Counted from the stretch's first letter, positions 24,132 to 37,384 are shown. The stretch: 39,870 nt of DNA from Bacteroidota bacterium (GCA_003252385.1 QKEH01000162.1:1-39870); one strand, 5' to 3'. Translations and numbers: made by a program. The notes: a model not told the origin generated them from the sequence alone.

Positions 24132-25328
24132 ATGAAAACCAAAATCATGAAAACAAAAAGTACGTTTATACTGGGATTTTTGATTAGCATGACACTTTGT
24201 CTGGCCCAGGAGGATTCCCTGCGAATCCTCCCCGGTCAGGTGTCGTTCATCTACCCCTTGAGCACTTCCGGGGTACAATCAATGAACAACCGCTTCCTGG
24301 TATCCATCAACATTTTAGCCGGTGCCACCGCTGCCAACGAGGGGTTTGAAGTGGGTGGCCTAGCTAATGTTAACCGTTTTTACAACCGGGGGTCACAGTT
24401 TGCCGGTATCTGTAATGTAAACGGCACCTCGAATTACGGTGCTCAGTTTGCAGGAATATGCAACTGTACAGGATCGTCGTCGGAGGGCATTCAATGTGCC
24501 GGAATTTGCAATTTAACCAACGGCGACCTGAAAGGTATTCAGGCAGGGGGCATTGCCAATACCTGCGGCCGTGTAAAAGGCTTCCAGGCGGCCGGAATTG
24601 CCAATGTTTCCGATAGTGTCGAGGGCTTCCAGGTGGCAGGCATCTGCAACACTGCATCCAATGTGGATGGAATTCAGGCAGCCGGTATCGCCAATCAGTC
24701 GGGAGGTTTTGCCCGGGTGCAGGCCGGTGGTATTGCCAATGTCGCCCGGAATATTGATGGTGCTCAGCTGGCGGGCATTGCCAACGTGGCTGGCTATGTT
24801 AAAGGGGTTCAGGTAGCAGGCATTGTCAACCTTTGCGACTCCATCGACGGGTTGCCCGTAGCTCTTATAAGCATTGTGCGCCACGGAGGTTATCGGAAAT
24901 GGGAAGCCTGGGGCAGTGAGGCTTTTCAGGCAAACCTTTCGTACAAAATTGGAGTGAATGCGCTGTACACCATTATCAGCCTGGGCTATAAAACCGGCGA
25001 GCGCGACAACAACATGGGGCTGGGAATGGGACTGGGTAGCCAACGAGCGTTGGGTAGCAATTCGAGTCTGGATCTCGAAGGCCATGTTTACCACATCAGC
25101 CGTAACCTGTACATGAACGAGGATAATTTTATGTATACCCTGCGTCTGAACTATGTGCAGCACATGGGGGATCACTTGGCGGTATTTGCCGGCCCGAGTT
25201 TCAACATGTTGCACGCGGTAGCCGGTTCCGATGCCATACATATAGCACCGGGTTACGGCATGAGTACCTCTACAACCAGCTACAACTGGAAATACTGGGT
25301 TGGATTTAATGCGGGCGTACGATTTTAA
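24132..25328 (+). CDS. surface repeat protein (LA_2272-like), predicted beta-solenoid plus C-terminal domain
   Basis: A 398-residue protein. Signal peptide (to about residue 26, ending LCLAQ), a short linker, then twelve tandem units of 15-16 residues at residues 71-249. The unit is G-x-Q-(V/A/F)-(A/G)-G-I-(A/C)-N followed by a variable six-residue turn; one face carries the repeated Gln, Gly and Asn. This looks like a beta-solenoid or beta-helix. The last third (about 250-398) is rich in short strands and ends GFNAGVRF, like an outer-membrane barrel or surface domain. It matches the pattern I associate with LA_2272 surface repeats. Function is unknown; an adhesin or a structural surface role is possible. 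Confidence 0.8.
   Translation: MKTKIMKTKSTFILGFLISMTLCLAQEDSLRILPGQVSFIYPLSTSGVQSMNNRFLVSINILAGATAANEGFEVGGLANVNRFYNRGSQFAGICNVNGTSNYGAQFAGICNCTGSSSEGIQCAGICNLTNGDLKGIQAGGIANTCGRVKGFQAAGIANVSDSVEGFQVAGICNTASNVDGIQAAGIANQSGGFARVQAGGIANVARNIDGAQLAGIANVAGYVKGVQVAGIVNLCDSIDGLPVALISIVRHGGYRKWEAWGSEAFQANLSYKIGVNALYTIISLGYKTGERDNNMGLGMGLGSQRALGSNSSLDLEGHVYHISRNLYMNEDNFMYTLRLNYVQHMGDHLAVFAGPSFNMLHAVAGSDAIHIAPGYGMSTSTTSYNWKYWVGFNAGVRF
24342..24878 (+). repeat. twelve tandem 45-48 bp coding repeats
   Basis: The coding sequence of the solenoid: first four spacings are 16 codons, the remaining seven are 15 codons, measured between the leading Gly positions. The protein consensus is well kept (GxQxAGIxN) while codons differ between units, so the array is old rather than recently expanded. 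Confidence 0.85.
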
Positions 25329-25485
25329 ATGCGGCTGATAAGTGGTTTAAAAAGTTGCGTGGTGTAAATGCTTTCAGGGGGATATAGTGAAAAGTGGAGA
25401 CACCTCAACACCGGACGACACTGATCTTTACCACAAACCGAGGAACCCTGTTTTTGAGTATCCCGATACTTATAGCACGCATCGG

Positions 25486-26163
25486 CTATACCGACCAGTC
25501 GATGGGTTCCAGCCCCTGCTGCTTCAGCAACCTATTGGTTTTTGAAAAGTGCCCACACCCAAAGAAACCATTATATGCCGACAAGGGCGAAGGATGTGCC
25601 GCCTTCAGCACATGGTGTTTGGTGGTATCAATAAGGCTTTCTTTGGCCTGGGCATAGCGCCCCCAAAGCAGGAAAACCACTCCGCTGCGTTCCTTCGAAA
25701 TCTTCCGGATCACAGCATCGGTAAACTGTTCCCAACCTCTTTTCTGGTGCGACCCTGCTGTATGCGCCCGCACCGTAAGCGTGGCATTAAGAAGCAGCAC
25801 ACCTTGGGCAGCCCACTTACCAAGATTGCCATGAGCCGGAATGGGCACCTGCAAGTCGCGATGAATCTCTTTAAAAATGTTCACCAGCGAAGGGGGTTGT
25901 TTTATGCCCTCGGGTACCGAAAAACATAATCCGTGAGCCTGACCCGGCCCGTGGTAGGGATCCTGTCCGAGAATGACCACTTTAACTGCTTCGAACGGAG
26001 TATGTTCGAAAGCGTTAAAGATCAGATGGCCGGGAGGATAAACTGCATGCTTGCGTTTTTCTTCTATCAAAAATGTTTTCAGGGCACTGAAATAGGGTGC
26101 TTCAAACTCGCTATGCAGAGCCTCCTTCCAACTGGTTTCGAGGGTTGGGTTAACGGGGTTCAT
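25486..26163 (-). CDS. ung: uracil-DNA glycosylase, family 1
   Basis: Removes uracil from DNA in base excision repair. The 225-residue protein has the family 1 signature GQDPYHG with catalytic D68, the uracil-recognising N126 in LLLNATLTV, and the HPSPLSA loop with H190. All active residues are intact and length is normal. The ATG overlaps the stop of the upstream Na/Pi cotransporter by 4 bp, so it is translated as part of that transcript. Convergent with the surface repeat gene; in the 157 bp between them I see no terminator. Confidence 0.97.
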   Translation of the reverse strand: MNPVNPTLETSWKEALHSEFEAPYFSALKTFLIEEKRKHAVYPPGHLIFNAFEHTPFEAVKVVILGQDPYHGPGQAHGLCFSVPEGIKQPPSLVNIFKEIHRDLQVPIPAHGNLGKWAAQGVLLLNATLTVRAHTAGSHQKRGWEQFTDAVIRKISKERSGVVFLLWGRYAQAKESLIDTTKHHVLKAAHPSPLSAYNGFFGCGHFSKTNRLLKQQGLEPIDWSV

Positions 26164-28244
26164 TCGTTCTTCCTTTTGCGGCCACCGGTACGCCGATAAA
26201 TGAGGATGCGCGATGTGGTAGTGGCGTGATTGCTGATTACGCGAAGCAGGGTGATGATTTCCAAATGCGTTTTACTGCTCGATTGGCTTTGTTCATCGTG
26301 CTCCCGCAGGCGAAGGTAGTGCAGGCGCTCGAATTCAAAGAAATCGTCGCGAAATCGTTTGTACCGTGATTTCAGTTTACGAGCCGCAGCGGGGTCGTTG
26401 GTTTCGTACACTTTAAGTGCCTGAATCAAAATTTTAAGCGTATTCTCATGGTAGGCTTTCAATTCGGCACGTCCCTCATCCGAGAACTCGTAATTATTGG
26501 CACACCAACGGTTTGCTTTGTCGTATAACTGCCCCGAAACCACATCGGCAATTTGTTCAAACTCCCGTATGGCATTCATCAGAATAAACGCTTCCTCGGC
26601 AAGTTCTGGAGCAATATCGTTCTGACTGAGTTTTAGCAGGTAATCCACCATCTGATCTCGCAGGTAGTTAATCTCTTCCTCGGAACGCTCCATCCCTTTC
26701 AGGGCGGCCGGATTTTTATCGAGAAACGGATGTAGAATTTTTTCGGTCATGAAATACACCTTCTTCATCATGCGCACCAGTTCCAGGCGGGCGCCATCGA
26801 GCGCAAATGCCGGTGTAATTAGCAAGCCCTCATTGATGTATCTGAGCGTGAATGCCTTTTCGGGTTCCTCGCGGTACGGAAACATCCACTGTATAAAGCG
26901 GGCATAGGCATTGGTAAACGGAAGGAAGATACCACACAATATGAGGTTGTACACGGTATGGGCATTTGCTATTTGCCGGGGAGTGGCCACGGAATGTAGC
27001 ATATTGCTTGTATCGGAAAGTGCCGATACATGAAATATCAGCTTGTAGAACCAGGGTAGCAGTGCCAAAACCAGAATAGCTCCAATGATCTTAAAAACCG
27101 TATGCGACAGTGCCACCTGCTTGGCTTCGCGGCTACCCTTCAACGCCGCCAGTATAGCGGTAATAGAGGTTCCCACGTTAGCCCCAATAAGGAGTGGAAT
27201 AGCAACATTCAGGCTTAACAAACCCTGCATGGACAAAATAATCAGTATTCCGATAAATGCACTACTGCTCTGTATGAGTGCGGTAAGCAGGGCTCCGACC
27301 AGAATGCCCAAAGCCGGATTTTGCAAGTTGGTAATCGCTTTCAGAAAGGGTTCGTAGCTTCGTAACGGATACATCGACTCGGACATGATGTGCATTCCGA
27401 AAAACAGAATACCAAATCCCAACAAGGCCTTGCCCAACTCTTTAGCCGCCATCTTAGGCATAAAATATTGCACCGACAGCCCTAACGCAATAAAAAGAAG
27501 CGAATAATCGGTAAGCTTAAAGGCAATAATTTGTGCGGTGATAGTGGTTCCAATGGCGGCTCCCAACATCACTCCAATGGTTTGCCGGAAACGCATCAAA
27601 CGGGAGTTCACAAAACTTACCAACATCACATTGGTAGCGCTACTGCTCTGTATAACCATGGTTATGAGGGCTCCCAGGCTGAGAGCCACAAACCGGTTGT
27701 GGGTAAGTTTGGCCAAAACAGTGCGCATGCGTTCACCGGCTGAATTTTGCATGCCCTCGCTCATCATACCCATGCCCAGCAGAAACAAGCCCAAGCCTCC
27801 CAATAAACCGCTAATCAGGAAGAAAACCCAATGGGCATCGCGCACATGGACCATACATAACTCTGGAGCCAACTGGCCTTGGGAAGGAACGCTTACCACA
27901 AAAGCATAATCGCCTTTCTTATAGGCCTCACCCAGCGACAGATAAGCCATACCCGCCGAATCGGTAACGACTGTTGCCATTTCGGGGAACGCCAGGGCCT
28001 TTTCCATATCCGAATTTTCGGGGGTAAACCGAACGAGCACCCCCTCAACAGGCTGCTGCAGGGAATCCATACACCGCACCGCAAGCGGATCACGAAAAGT
28101 TTTGCCTTCGCGGGCATATTGTTCATGCCCCGATACCACTTCCATGCGGCACATCCGGTTGCCTTCACAGCCCGGAGCTCCCGAAGCAGTCTGAACCAGG
28201 AAGATTACATACCCTAAAAAAACGAATATCCATTTCACCGTCAC
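26160..28244 (-). CDS. Na/Pi cotransporter family protein with N-terminal Ig-like domain
   Basis: Sodium-coupled phosphate carrier of 694 residues. Order: signal peptide (1-22), an Ig-like domain of bacterial Big-1 style (about 50-120; PVEGVLVRF, then [11 protein letters not shown], then GDYAFVVSV), a membrane domain from about 137 with the paired motifs QSSSAT (199-204) and QSSSAF (325-330) and GANVGTSIT (354-362), and a PhoU-like helical C-terminus (about 490-690). Four cysteines (26, 32, 58, 130) flank the Ig-like part and may form disulfides. There is no ATG: GTG 28244 or, better for the signal peptide, GTG 28238. ung follows with a 4 bp overlap. Confidence 0.9.
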   Translation of the reverse strand: MTVKWIFVFLGYVIFLVQTASGAPGCEGNRMCRMEVVSGHEQYAREGKTFRDPLAVRCMDSLQQPVEGVLVRFTPENSDMEKALAFPEMATVVTDSAGMAYLSLGEAYKKGDYAFVVSVPSQGQLAPELCMVHVRDAHWVFFLISGLLGGLGLFLLGMGMMSEGMQNSAGERMRTVLAKLTHNRFVALSLGALITMVIQSSSATNVMLVSFVNSRLMRFRQTIGVMLGAAIGTTITAQIIAFKLTDYSLLFIALGLSVQYFMPKMAAKELGKALLGFGILFFGMHIMSESMYPLRSYEPFLKAITNLQNPALGILVGALLTALIQSSSAFIGILIILSMQGLLSLNVAIPLLIGANVGTSITAILAALKGSREAKQVALSHTVFKIIGAILVLALLPWFYKLIFHVSALSDTSNMLHSVATPRQIANAHTVYNLILCGIFLPFTNAYARFIQWMFPYREEPEKAFTLRYINEGLLITPAFALDGARLELVRMMKKVYFMTEKILHPFLDKNPAALKGMERSEEEINYLRDQMVDYLLKLSQNDIAPELAEEAFILMNAIREFEQIADVVSGQLYDKANRWCANNYEFSDEGRAELKAYHENTLKILIQALKVYETNDPAAARKLKSRYKRFRDDFFEFERLHYLRLREHDEQSQSSSKTHLEIITLLRVISNHATTTSRILIYRRTGGRKRKNE

Positions 28245-28361
28245 GAATTTGCCTTAAAAGTAGCAATTTTTCAACCAACAGCTACCCCTGCCTTACTGCC
28301 ACGACCATGTGAATTGGAGATTTTAACCTCCTTACAGGTTGATTGCCATTGCCGGTAAAAG

Positions 28362-28395
28362 CAAAAGTCCGTTACTCGGCAGAAACGGACTTTTG
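28362..28395 (-). terminator. intrinsic terminator of the GH2 gene
   Basis: A perfect 12 bp stem CAAAAGTCCGTT/AACGGACTTTTG with a 10 nt loop, 16 bp past the GH2 stop. On the minus strand the arm ends TTTTG then CTTTTACC. Confidence 0.8.
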
Positions 28396-28411
28396 GTATG
28401 CGGGTGTTAAA

Positions 28412-31657
<3,246 letters not shown>

Positions 31658-31658
31658 C

Positions 31659-31689
31659 TAAATATACACGATTTTCAATACGTCTCCAA
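31659..31689 (-). promoter_or_regulatory. promoter of the GH2 gene
   Basis: Minus strand TTG (31689-31687), 20 bp, TATATTTA (31666-31659). The box ends only 4 nt before the ATG, so transcription would begin at or next to the start codon. Confidence 0.5.
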
Positions 31690-32141
31690 TGAATAGCCGC
31701 CTGGAAGTGATGAACTTGATCATCGAAAAATTACCTGCATATCATAGTCAGTTAGGTATTTACCACTCGTTTTACCACCCATTCGGAATTATATTATCGC
31801 CATCCTGTTCGTTTGAATCCTGTTTTCCATGCCACCTCAAGGTTTCCAGATAGTAAACTGCTATGGCATGGTAGCATACAAGCCTGTTATTGGCGGCTCC
31901 GGAGAAAAATAAAACAAGCCCGCTTTTGAGTGCCGGCTCGTTCTATAAAACCTGATAAAAACAATAGTGTAGGTGCTCGAAGGAAAAACGTTGCGCTCCC
32001 GGCACCCGTTAACGTGATCTTTGGAAATGATTAGAGGTTTAGCTCCGGCTGTGGCCTATCAATAATCAAGCCAAAATACCGTCAACAGAGTTCTTTTATA
32101 CATTGTTAGTAATTCGAATTTTAACTCCACCGGGATATTTT

Positions 32142-32149
32142 TATTTTTG
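32142..32149 (+). promoter_or_regulatory. -7 promoter box of the envelope operon
   Basis: TATTTTTG is a full match to the -7 consensus, 26 nt before the ATG at 32176. The -33 region is a TTTT run (32119-32122) in place of TTG, with 19-20 bp spacing. Confidence 0.45.
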
Positions 32150-32175
32150 AATGAACGACCCCATAAAAAACTAGT

Positions 32176-34941
32176 ATGTCGAAGCGAATTGTATTATTTG
32201 GAGTGGTGCTGTTACTAGCCCTGGTGGTTATAATTGGTTTCATTGTTCTGCAGAAAAAAACAGGTTCCTCATCCAACCCGGTAAAGGCCATCCCCACCGA
32301 TGCGTGTGTGGTGGTTCAGATCAACGATTTCAGAAGTTTCCGGATGAACCTGTTGGAAGAAAACCGGGTTATACAGGATGCAATGGTATTGAAGAATATC
32401 CGTCAGCTTAAGGATCAGCTTGCATTTTTGGACTCCCTGGCGCTTCAACACGCCCGGCTTGGAAAACTGCTTTTTAACAGCCGGCATCTGATTTCTGCCC
32501 ACCTCATCGGAGGACGTAAACTGGACTATTTATTCATCAGTCAACCCATCGAAAGTATCGGACTCAAACCCATACTTGAAGTACTATCGGAGCTGGTCGA
32601 ACCGCATATTCTTTGCAGCGAAAAAAAGTACGAAGGCACCTCCATCTATATCTTCAGAATTAACGAGGGCACCACCTACTATTTCTCCGAACTGGAAGGA
32701 AATATTCTCATCAGCTCATCGGTTATACTGATTGAGAATGCGTTACGCCAATACAGCATGTCGCAATCGCTGCTTAACGATAGCGACTTTGCCGAGATGC
32801 TGGCAACCGCCGGAAAAAGTAAGGATGCCAATGTATTTGTCAATCTGAAGCGCTTTCCGGGCTTGCTTTCGGTTTTGGCTAGTGACGCCTTTGCCCAAAA
32901 ACTAAGAAGTTACGATAACTTTGGCCACTGGCTCGAACTGGATCTAAATGCCCGTGCCGATCATGTGATGCTGAATGGCTTTGTTTCGGTAGCCAACCAA
33001 CAGCACACCTTCCAGGAAATTTTCCGCGACAACGCCCCGATCACCCTATCCGCTGACATGATCCTCCCAGCTTTCGTTTCGTCCTTTTTTACTTTTGGAG
33101 CCGAAGACCTCCTGCAACTGCACCAAGGCTTTCAGAACTACCTGGGGGCATTGGGCAAAAAAGAAGGACGTATGAATCAGATTCAGGCTTTCGATCAAAA
33201 ATACGGGTTCCGTCTCGATGAACTTTTTCTGGCCCTACTCGACAACGAAATTACTCTGGCGCACGGATCCATACCGGGCGATAACCTAGTCAGCACAACA
33301 TTTGTAGTATTGAAATGTAAAAGTGGGCATCAGGCGCAACAAAGTGTGGGGGAACTCAGCCGAAAGGTGGCAACCAAACAGGGTATTAATCCGGCCTCTT
33401 TACAACACCGTTATGAGGTGGATCAGGATACAAAGTTCCTAATTGGTGAACTCCCGCTTAAGGATGTTACCGGTTTGGTATTTGGCAATCTGTTCTCGAT
33501 GGACTCGAAAAGTTTTTACGCCGTGTTGGGCAATTACCTGATCCTATCCGATTCGAAAAAAGGACTTGAAGAATTCCTGTACAGCAATGTACTCAGCAAA
33601 ACCCTCACTACCAGCGAAGCCTATAAGACTTTTAAGAGCAACCTTGCCGAAAAGAGCTATTTCCTGTTCTATGGCAACCTGAGCAAAGCGGCTCCTGCCT
33701 TCTCCGGCTATCTGGATCCCCAAACCTATGCCGGTTGGGAACAAAACTTCGACCTGTTTCAGAAAATACAACCCTTGGGTATGCAAATTACCGAAGTCAG
33801 TCATCGGAATTACATCAACCTGTTAACCTGGTATCTGGAGGACACGCAGAGTAAACCTCAAACCGTATGGGAAAGCTTGCTGGACACCACCTTTAGTATG
33901 AAACCCCAACTGGTGGAAAACCACTATACCAAACAAAACGAAATATTTCTGCAGGACGATGGGAATACCATCTACCTCATTAACAAAGCCGGTCGCATCT
34001 TGTGGAAACAAAAAATTGCCGAGCCCATCAACTCCAATATATACCAGATTGATTACTACAGGAACGGCAAGCTGCAACTGCTTTTCAGCACCGAAAACTA
34101 CCTGCACCTGCTGGACCGAAACGGAAATTACATCGAGCGCTACCCGGTGCGTCTGCGCGAAAAAGCCACCGCAGGCCTGGCCTTGTTCGATTACGAGAAC
34201 AACGGGAACTATCGCATCTTTATTCCCTGTGCCGACAAAAAATTGTACGCCTACACTAAGGATGGCAGCCTGATCAGTGGCTGGCAGTTCCCGGGCAGCG
34301 AATACCCCGTGCACCAAACACCGGAACATTTTCAGGTCGACCAAAAGGATTTTATTGTCTTTGCCGACCGCTACCAGGCCTATATACTCGACCGGCAGGG
34401 CAATGTAAGGGTAGCGGTTAAGGAGTTGGTTTATAAGTCGGAGCACAACTCTTTTCTGCTCGACCATCAGGGAACCCTGGAACGTTCGCAACTGGTTACC
34501 ACCGATACCAGCGGAAATGTAGTGCGTATCAGTTTCAAAGGCGAGGTATCGCGTAAAAATCTGGGAACGTTTACATCGCAGCATTTCTTCGATTTTAAAG
34601 ATGTGGACGCCGATGGGCAGAAAGATTATATCTTCCTCGATGAAAACCGGCTCAGTGTGTACCGCCAGGATAAAACAGAAATTCTTAACTTTAGTCTGCC
34701 GAACGTCTCGGGGCAGGAACCCATCTACTTTAACTTCTCGGCCAACGACCGTAAAATAGGGCTGGTAGATACCCGCGATCAGAAGATTTACCTGCTGAAT
34801 TCCGATGGAAAACTCTATAAAGGCTTTCCGCTGGAAGGCACCACACTCTTCAGCATTGGCTATCTCGACAGCCCCGGAGGACGGTTTAACCTGCTGGTAG
34901 GCGGACGCAACAACTTTTTATACAACTACTCCGTACATTAG
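32176..34941 (+). CDS. inner-membrane anchored DUF3352-like protein with C-terminal beta-propeller
   Basis: A 921-residue protein, first of four co-directional genes. It has one N-terminal membrane anchor (about 6-26), short cytoplasmic tail and a large periplasmic part. Residues about 36-560 resemble DUF3352-type proteins (AIPTDACVVVQINDFRS opening, repeated alpha/beta blocks). Residues about 575-921 have propeller-like blades, each ending with a (D/G)G-type turn and a GFP or GWQFP motif (LLDRNGNYIERYP, YTKDGSLISGWQFP, LNSDGKLYKGFP), plus a calcium-like DVDADG loop (809-814). No enzyme motif is seen. It lies 20 bp before a lipoprotein gene. The function is unknown; a scaffold or sensor bridging the membranes is my inference. 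Confidence 0.75.
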   Translation: MSKRIVLFGVVLLLALVVIIGFIVLQKKTGSSSNPVKAIPTDACVVVQINDFRSFRMNLLEENRVIQDAMVLKNIRQLKDQLAFLDSLALQHARLGKLLFNSRHLISAHLIGGRKLDYLFISQPIESIGLKPILEVLSELVEPHILCSEKKYEGTSIYIFRINEGTTYYFSELEGNILISSSVILIENALRQYSMSQSLLNDSDFAEMLATAGKSKDANVFVNLKRFPGLLSVLASDAFAQKLRSYDNFGHWLELDLNARADHVMLNGFVSVANQQHTFQEIFRDNAPITLSADMILPAFVSSFFTFGAEDLLQLHQGFQNYLGALGKKEGRMNQIQAFDQKYGFRLDELFLALLDNEITLAHGSIPGDNLVSTTFVVLKCKSGHQAQQSVGELSRKVATKQGINPASLQHRYEVDQDTKFLIGELPLKDVTGLVFGNLFSMDSKSFYAVLGNYLILSDSKKGLEEFLYSNVLSKTLTTSEAYKTFKSNLAEKSYFLFYGNLSKAAPAFSGYLDPQTYAGWEQNFDLFQKIQPLGMQITEVSHRNYINLLTWYLEDTQSKPQTVWESLLDTTFSMKPQLVENHYTKQNEIFLQDDGNTIYLINKAGRILWKQKIAEPINSNIYQIDYYRNGKLQLLFSTENYLHLLDRNGNYIERYPVRLREKATAGLALFDYENNGNYRIFIPCADKKLYAYTKDGSLISGWQFPGSEYPVHQTPEHFQVDQKDFIVFADRYQAYILDRQGNVRVAVKELVYKSEHNSFLLDHQGTLERSQLVTTDTSGNVVRISFKGEVSRKNLGTFTSQHFFDFKDVDADGQKDYIFLDENRLSVYRQDKTEILNFSLPNVSGQEPIYFNFSANDRKIGLVDTRDQKIYLLNSDGKLYKGFPLEGTTLFSIGYLDSPGGRFNLLVGGRNNFLYNYSVH

Positions 34942-34961
34942 GCGGAGCAAACGGTACAGCA

Positions 34962-35651
34962 ATGAAACAACCACATCTTTTATTTCTTCTTCTCGCCGTA
35001 AGCCTGCTGGCCTGCAAGAAGGAAACCATTCAAATGGACAACCTGTCCACCGATGTAAAAGTACCTCACCAAATTGCCATACCGCTGTTGCAAACTTCCA
35101 TGGTATTCGAGGAAGTTGCCGGGCGCCAGGCTGATTCCATAATTGAGTATCGGGGAGACTCCATCCTGCTGTTCTTCCCGGCCGATTTTTCGTTACGCGA
35201 CACCATGGAAATCCCCAAAACCGGACAAAATTTGCGTTTTGAACACTTTTACCTCTACCACGGAATTCAAAATATGTTCCCTATTGGTCTGGATATCGAT
35301 TTGGTGTTGCGTAACGATGATCTGAATGTCAATTTGGATACTTTTTCACTCAAAGGAAAGGACGCCGATGTGGACGTTCCGTTTATCGAACCTGCTCCGG
35401 TTGGCTCCAATAACCTGGTTGATGAATCGGCAGTTCACGAAAAAGAAGGGTACCTGGCACTGGACAGCACCTTTTTTAACCAGTACTATGGCGATGCCAC
35501 CCACCTGATTATTGTCTTCACCTTGCAGCAAACTGCCGATACCCTCCGGATTTTGGATCATTATAATATGGACATTCGCCTTTCCATTGATGCCTCCGGC
35601 TATTACATCAGAGAAGAAACGGCTGACAGCACCCAAACAACTACCCCATGA
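34962..35651 (+). CDS. predicted lipoprotein of unknown function
   Basis: A 229-residue lipoprotein: the signal MKQPHLLFLLLAVSLLACKK has a good lipobox (LLAC) with lipidated C18. The mature part is beta-rich (MEIPKTGQNLRFEHFYLY, IQNMFPIGLDIDLVLRNDDL) with few helices and no known motif. Its 3' end overlaps the next gene by 4 bp (ATGA), so translation is coupled. A basic pair KK follows the cysteine; the target membrane cannot be deduced from that. By position it should act with the barrel and the propeller protein. Confidence 0.8.
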   Translation: MKQPHLLFLLLAVSLLACKKETIQMDNLSTDVKVPHQIAIPLLQTSMVFEEVAGRQADSIIEYRGDSILLFFPADFSLRDTMEIPKTGQNLRFEHFYLYHGIQNMFPIGLDIDLVLRNDDLNVNLDTFSLKGKDADVDVPFIEPAPVGSNNLVDESAVHEKEGYLALDSTFFNQYYGDATHLIIVFTLQQTADTLRILDHYNMDIRLSIDASGYYIREETADSTQTTTP

Positions 35652-37111
35652 CAGAACGCGCGAAACGCTATTTGGCCATCATGGCCGGCATGCTGCTTGC
35701 ATTAGGCTCCTATGCACAAAGTAATACCATGTACTACATGACGGGTCAGCCCCAGGCTTACTATTTGAATCCGGCATCGCAACCCTATTGTGCCTTTTTC
35801 CTGAACATACCGCTTACTCCGGTATTCCTGGAAGGATCGAACAATTCCATTGGGTTTACCGACCTGGTATGGAACGACCCCAACTCCGATGCGGTCATCC
35901 ATCCCCTGCATCCCAATGCCTCACTGGACGATTTCTTTGCACAGATGGTGGATAAAAATACCGTGGGTCTAAGTTTCGATGCCACTCCCCTATCGTTTGG
36001 ATTTCGGGCAAAGGACATGTACTTTACCTTCGATGCCGGCCTGCACACCCGGGCCAGTATCAGCTACCCTACCGATTTGCTGGATTTTGTTATCCGCGGA
36101 AATGAGAATGGCCGCTTGTACGACTTTAGCGGACTGGGCTTCCACATGAGTTCCTATATGGAATATGCCCTGGGCATTTCGCGGAACTTCTACGATATGT
36201 TCACCGTAGGCGTTCGCCCCAAACTGCTGGTTGGGCTGGCGCATGTGGCGTCCGACGATAACCATATTCAACTCTACACATCGAACCGTGAGTGGCGCAT
36301 GAATTCGGAAATTGAATTGCAGATGGCTCTTGCCGGCATGAATATTCCTACCAAGGAGAACGGAACCTTCGATTTAAGCGGTAAGTTTACCTTCGATTCG
36401 ACAGCAAGTATTGGCCAGATACTCACCGCCAATAAGGGCTTTGGAATTGACCTGGGAACCCACCTGAAACCTACCGAATCGCTCACCCTTTCTTTTAGCG
36501 CAGTGGACATTGGTTTTATTAAATGGCAGAAATATACACAAAGCACCACCCTAACCGGAAATTTTAATTTCGAAGGCGTGGTGTATCACCCGGGCGATAC
36601 CACCAATATTATGCAAAGCTTTACGGATAGTTTGAAGTCGGAATTTAAAACCACCGGGTCGGAAGCTGCCTTCACTACCACATTGCCTACCAAATTATTT
36701 CTGGGTGGATCGTATGCGCTACTCCCTTCGGTAGATGCCGGCATACTGGCTCGTATGGATTTACCCTACATGAACGACCCGCTGAAAACCAACATTATGC
36801 TCCATGCCAACTGGCATCCTTCGCGGGCCCTGGCCTTTGCCTTTAACTACAGCCCTTTTAAAAACAGCGGTTCCACCCTGGGCGTTGGAGTCTTCACGCG
36901 AATTCTATTCCTAAGTTCCTACCTGTATTTCGATTACTTCCCCATGGAATACAACTCCTACAAATTTGGCAATCTGCCGGGAATACCTTTCCCTGCCAAT
37001 GGAGTCAAGCAGTTTAACATCCGGTTCGGAACCAGTATTATGATTGGCAACAACCAAATGAAAAAGTTAAAGAAAGATAAACCGATGTACTATTCGGATG
37101 AGAATGAGTAA
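35648..37111 (+). CDS. DUF5723-type outer-membrane protein
   Basis: A 487-residue protein with a signal peptide (to about residue 24, LALGSYAQ) and a large beta-barrel. It opens MYYMTGQPQAYYLNPASQPY, a pattern I associate with DUF5723 family members, which also have the FLNIPLTPVFLEGSNNS step and regular aromatic strands. The last part (FNIRFGTSIMIGNNQM) is basic and short of a barrel-closing Phe; it ends in a hydrophilic tail. DUF5723 proteins have no known function but resemble FadL-like or PorP-like barrels. It is coupled to the lipoprotein and is followed 33 bp later by the DUF4834 gene. Confidence 0.82.
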   Translation: MTERAKRYLAIMAGMLLALGSYAQSNTMYYMTGQPQAYYLNPASQPYCAFFLNIPLTPVFLEGSNNSIGFTDLVWNDPNSDAVIHPLHPNASLDDFFAQMVDKNTVGLSFDATPLSFGFRAKDMYFTFDAGLHTRASISYPTDLLDFVIRGNENGRLYDFSGLGFHMSSYMEYALGISRNFYDMFTVGVRPKLLVGLAHVASDDNHIQLYTSNREWRMNSEIELQMALAGMNIPTKENGTFDLSGKFTFDSTASIGQILTANKGFGIDLGTHLKPTESLTLSFSAVDIGFIKWQKYTQSTTLTGNFNFEGVVYHPGDTTNIMQSFTDSLKSEFKTTGSEAAFTTTLPTKLFLGGSYALLPSVDAGILARMDLPYMNDPLKTNIMLHANWHPSRALAFAFNYSPFKNSGSTLGVGVFTRILFLSSYLYFDYFPMEYNSYKFGNLPGIPFPANGVKQFNIRFGTSIMIGNNQMKKLKKDKPMYYSDENE

Positions 37112-37144
37112 CTTTATCCCCTCATCTTTTGAATTACGTGCACT

Positions 37145-37384
37145 ATGTTTATTTTCAGGTTAATCCTGCTTTTTATCTTGTTCTACCTGCTGCTCCGTTT
37201 TCTGGGCCGTTTGCTTTTCAGTTTCACGTTTAGCAGACAACATCGCACCAGCAATCCATACCAGCACTACCACACATCGTCAAAAAAGGAGGGCGAGGTT
37301 TCAGTAAGCCGTCAGGCCGATCCTCAGACCAAACGTTTTTCTAAAAACGACGGAGAATACATCCGGTTTGAGGAGGTGGAATAA
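37145..37384 (+). CDS. small DUF4834-type membrane protein
   Basis: A 79-residue protein with one membrane segment (about 3-30: IFRLILLFILFYLLLRFLGRLL) and a basic, polar tail that ends with the family-like KNDGEYIRFEEVE. Such short proteins occur in many Bacteroidota and have no assigned function. ATG 37145 is the only reasonable start. It is the last gene of the operon; no terminator is visible after it. Confidence 0.8.
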   Translation: MFIFRLILLFILFYLLLRFLGRLLFSFTFSRQHRTSNPYQHYHTSSKKEGEVSVSRQADPQTKRFSKNDGEYIRFEEVE

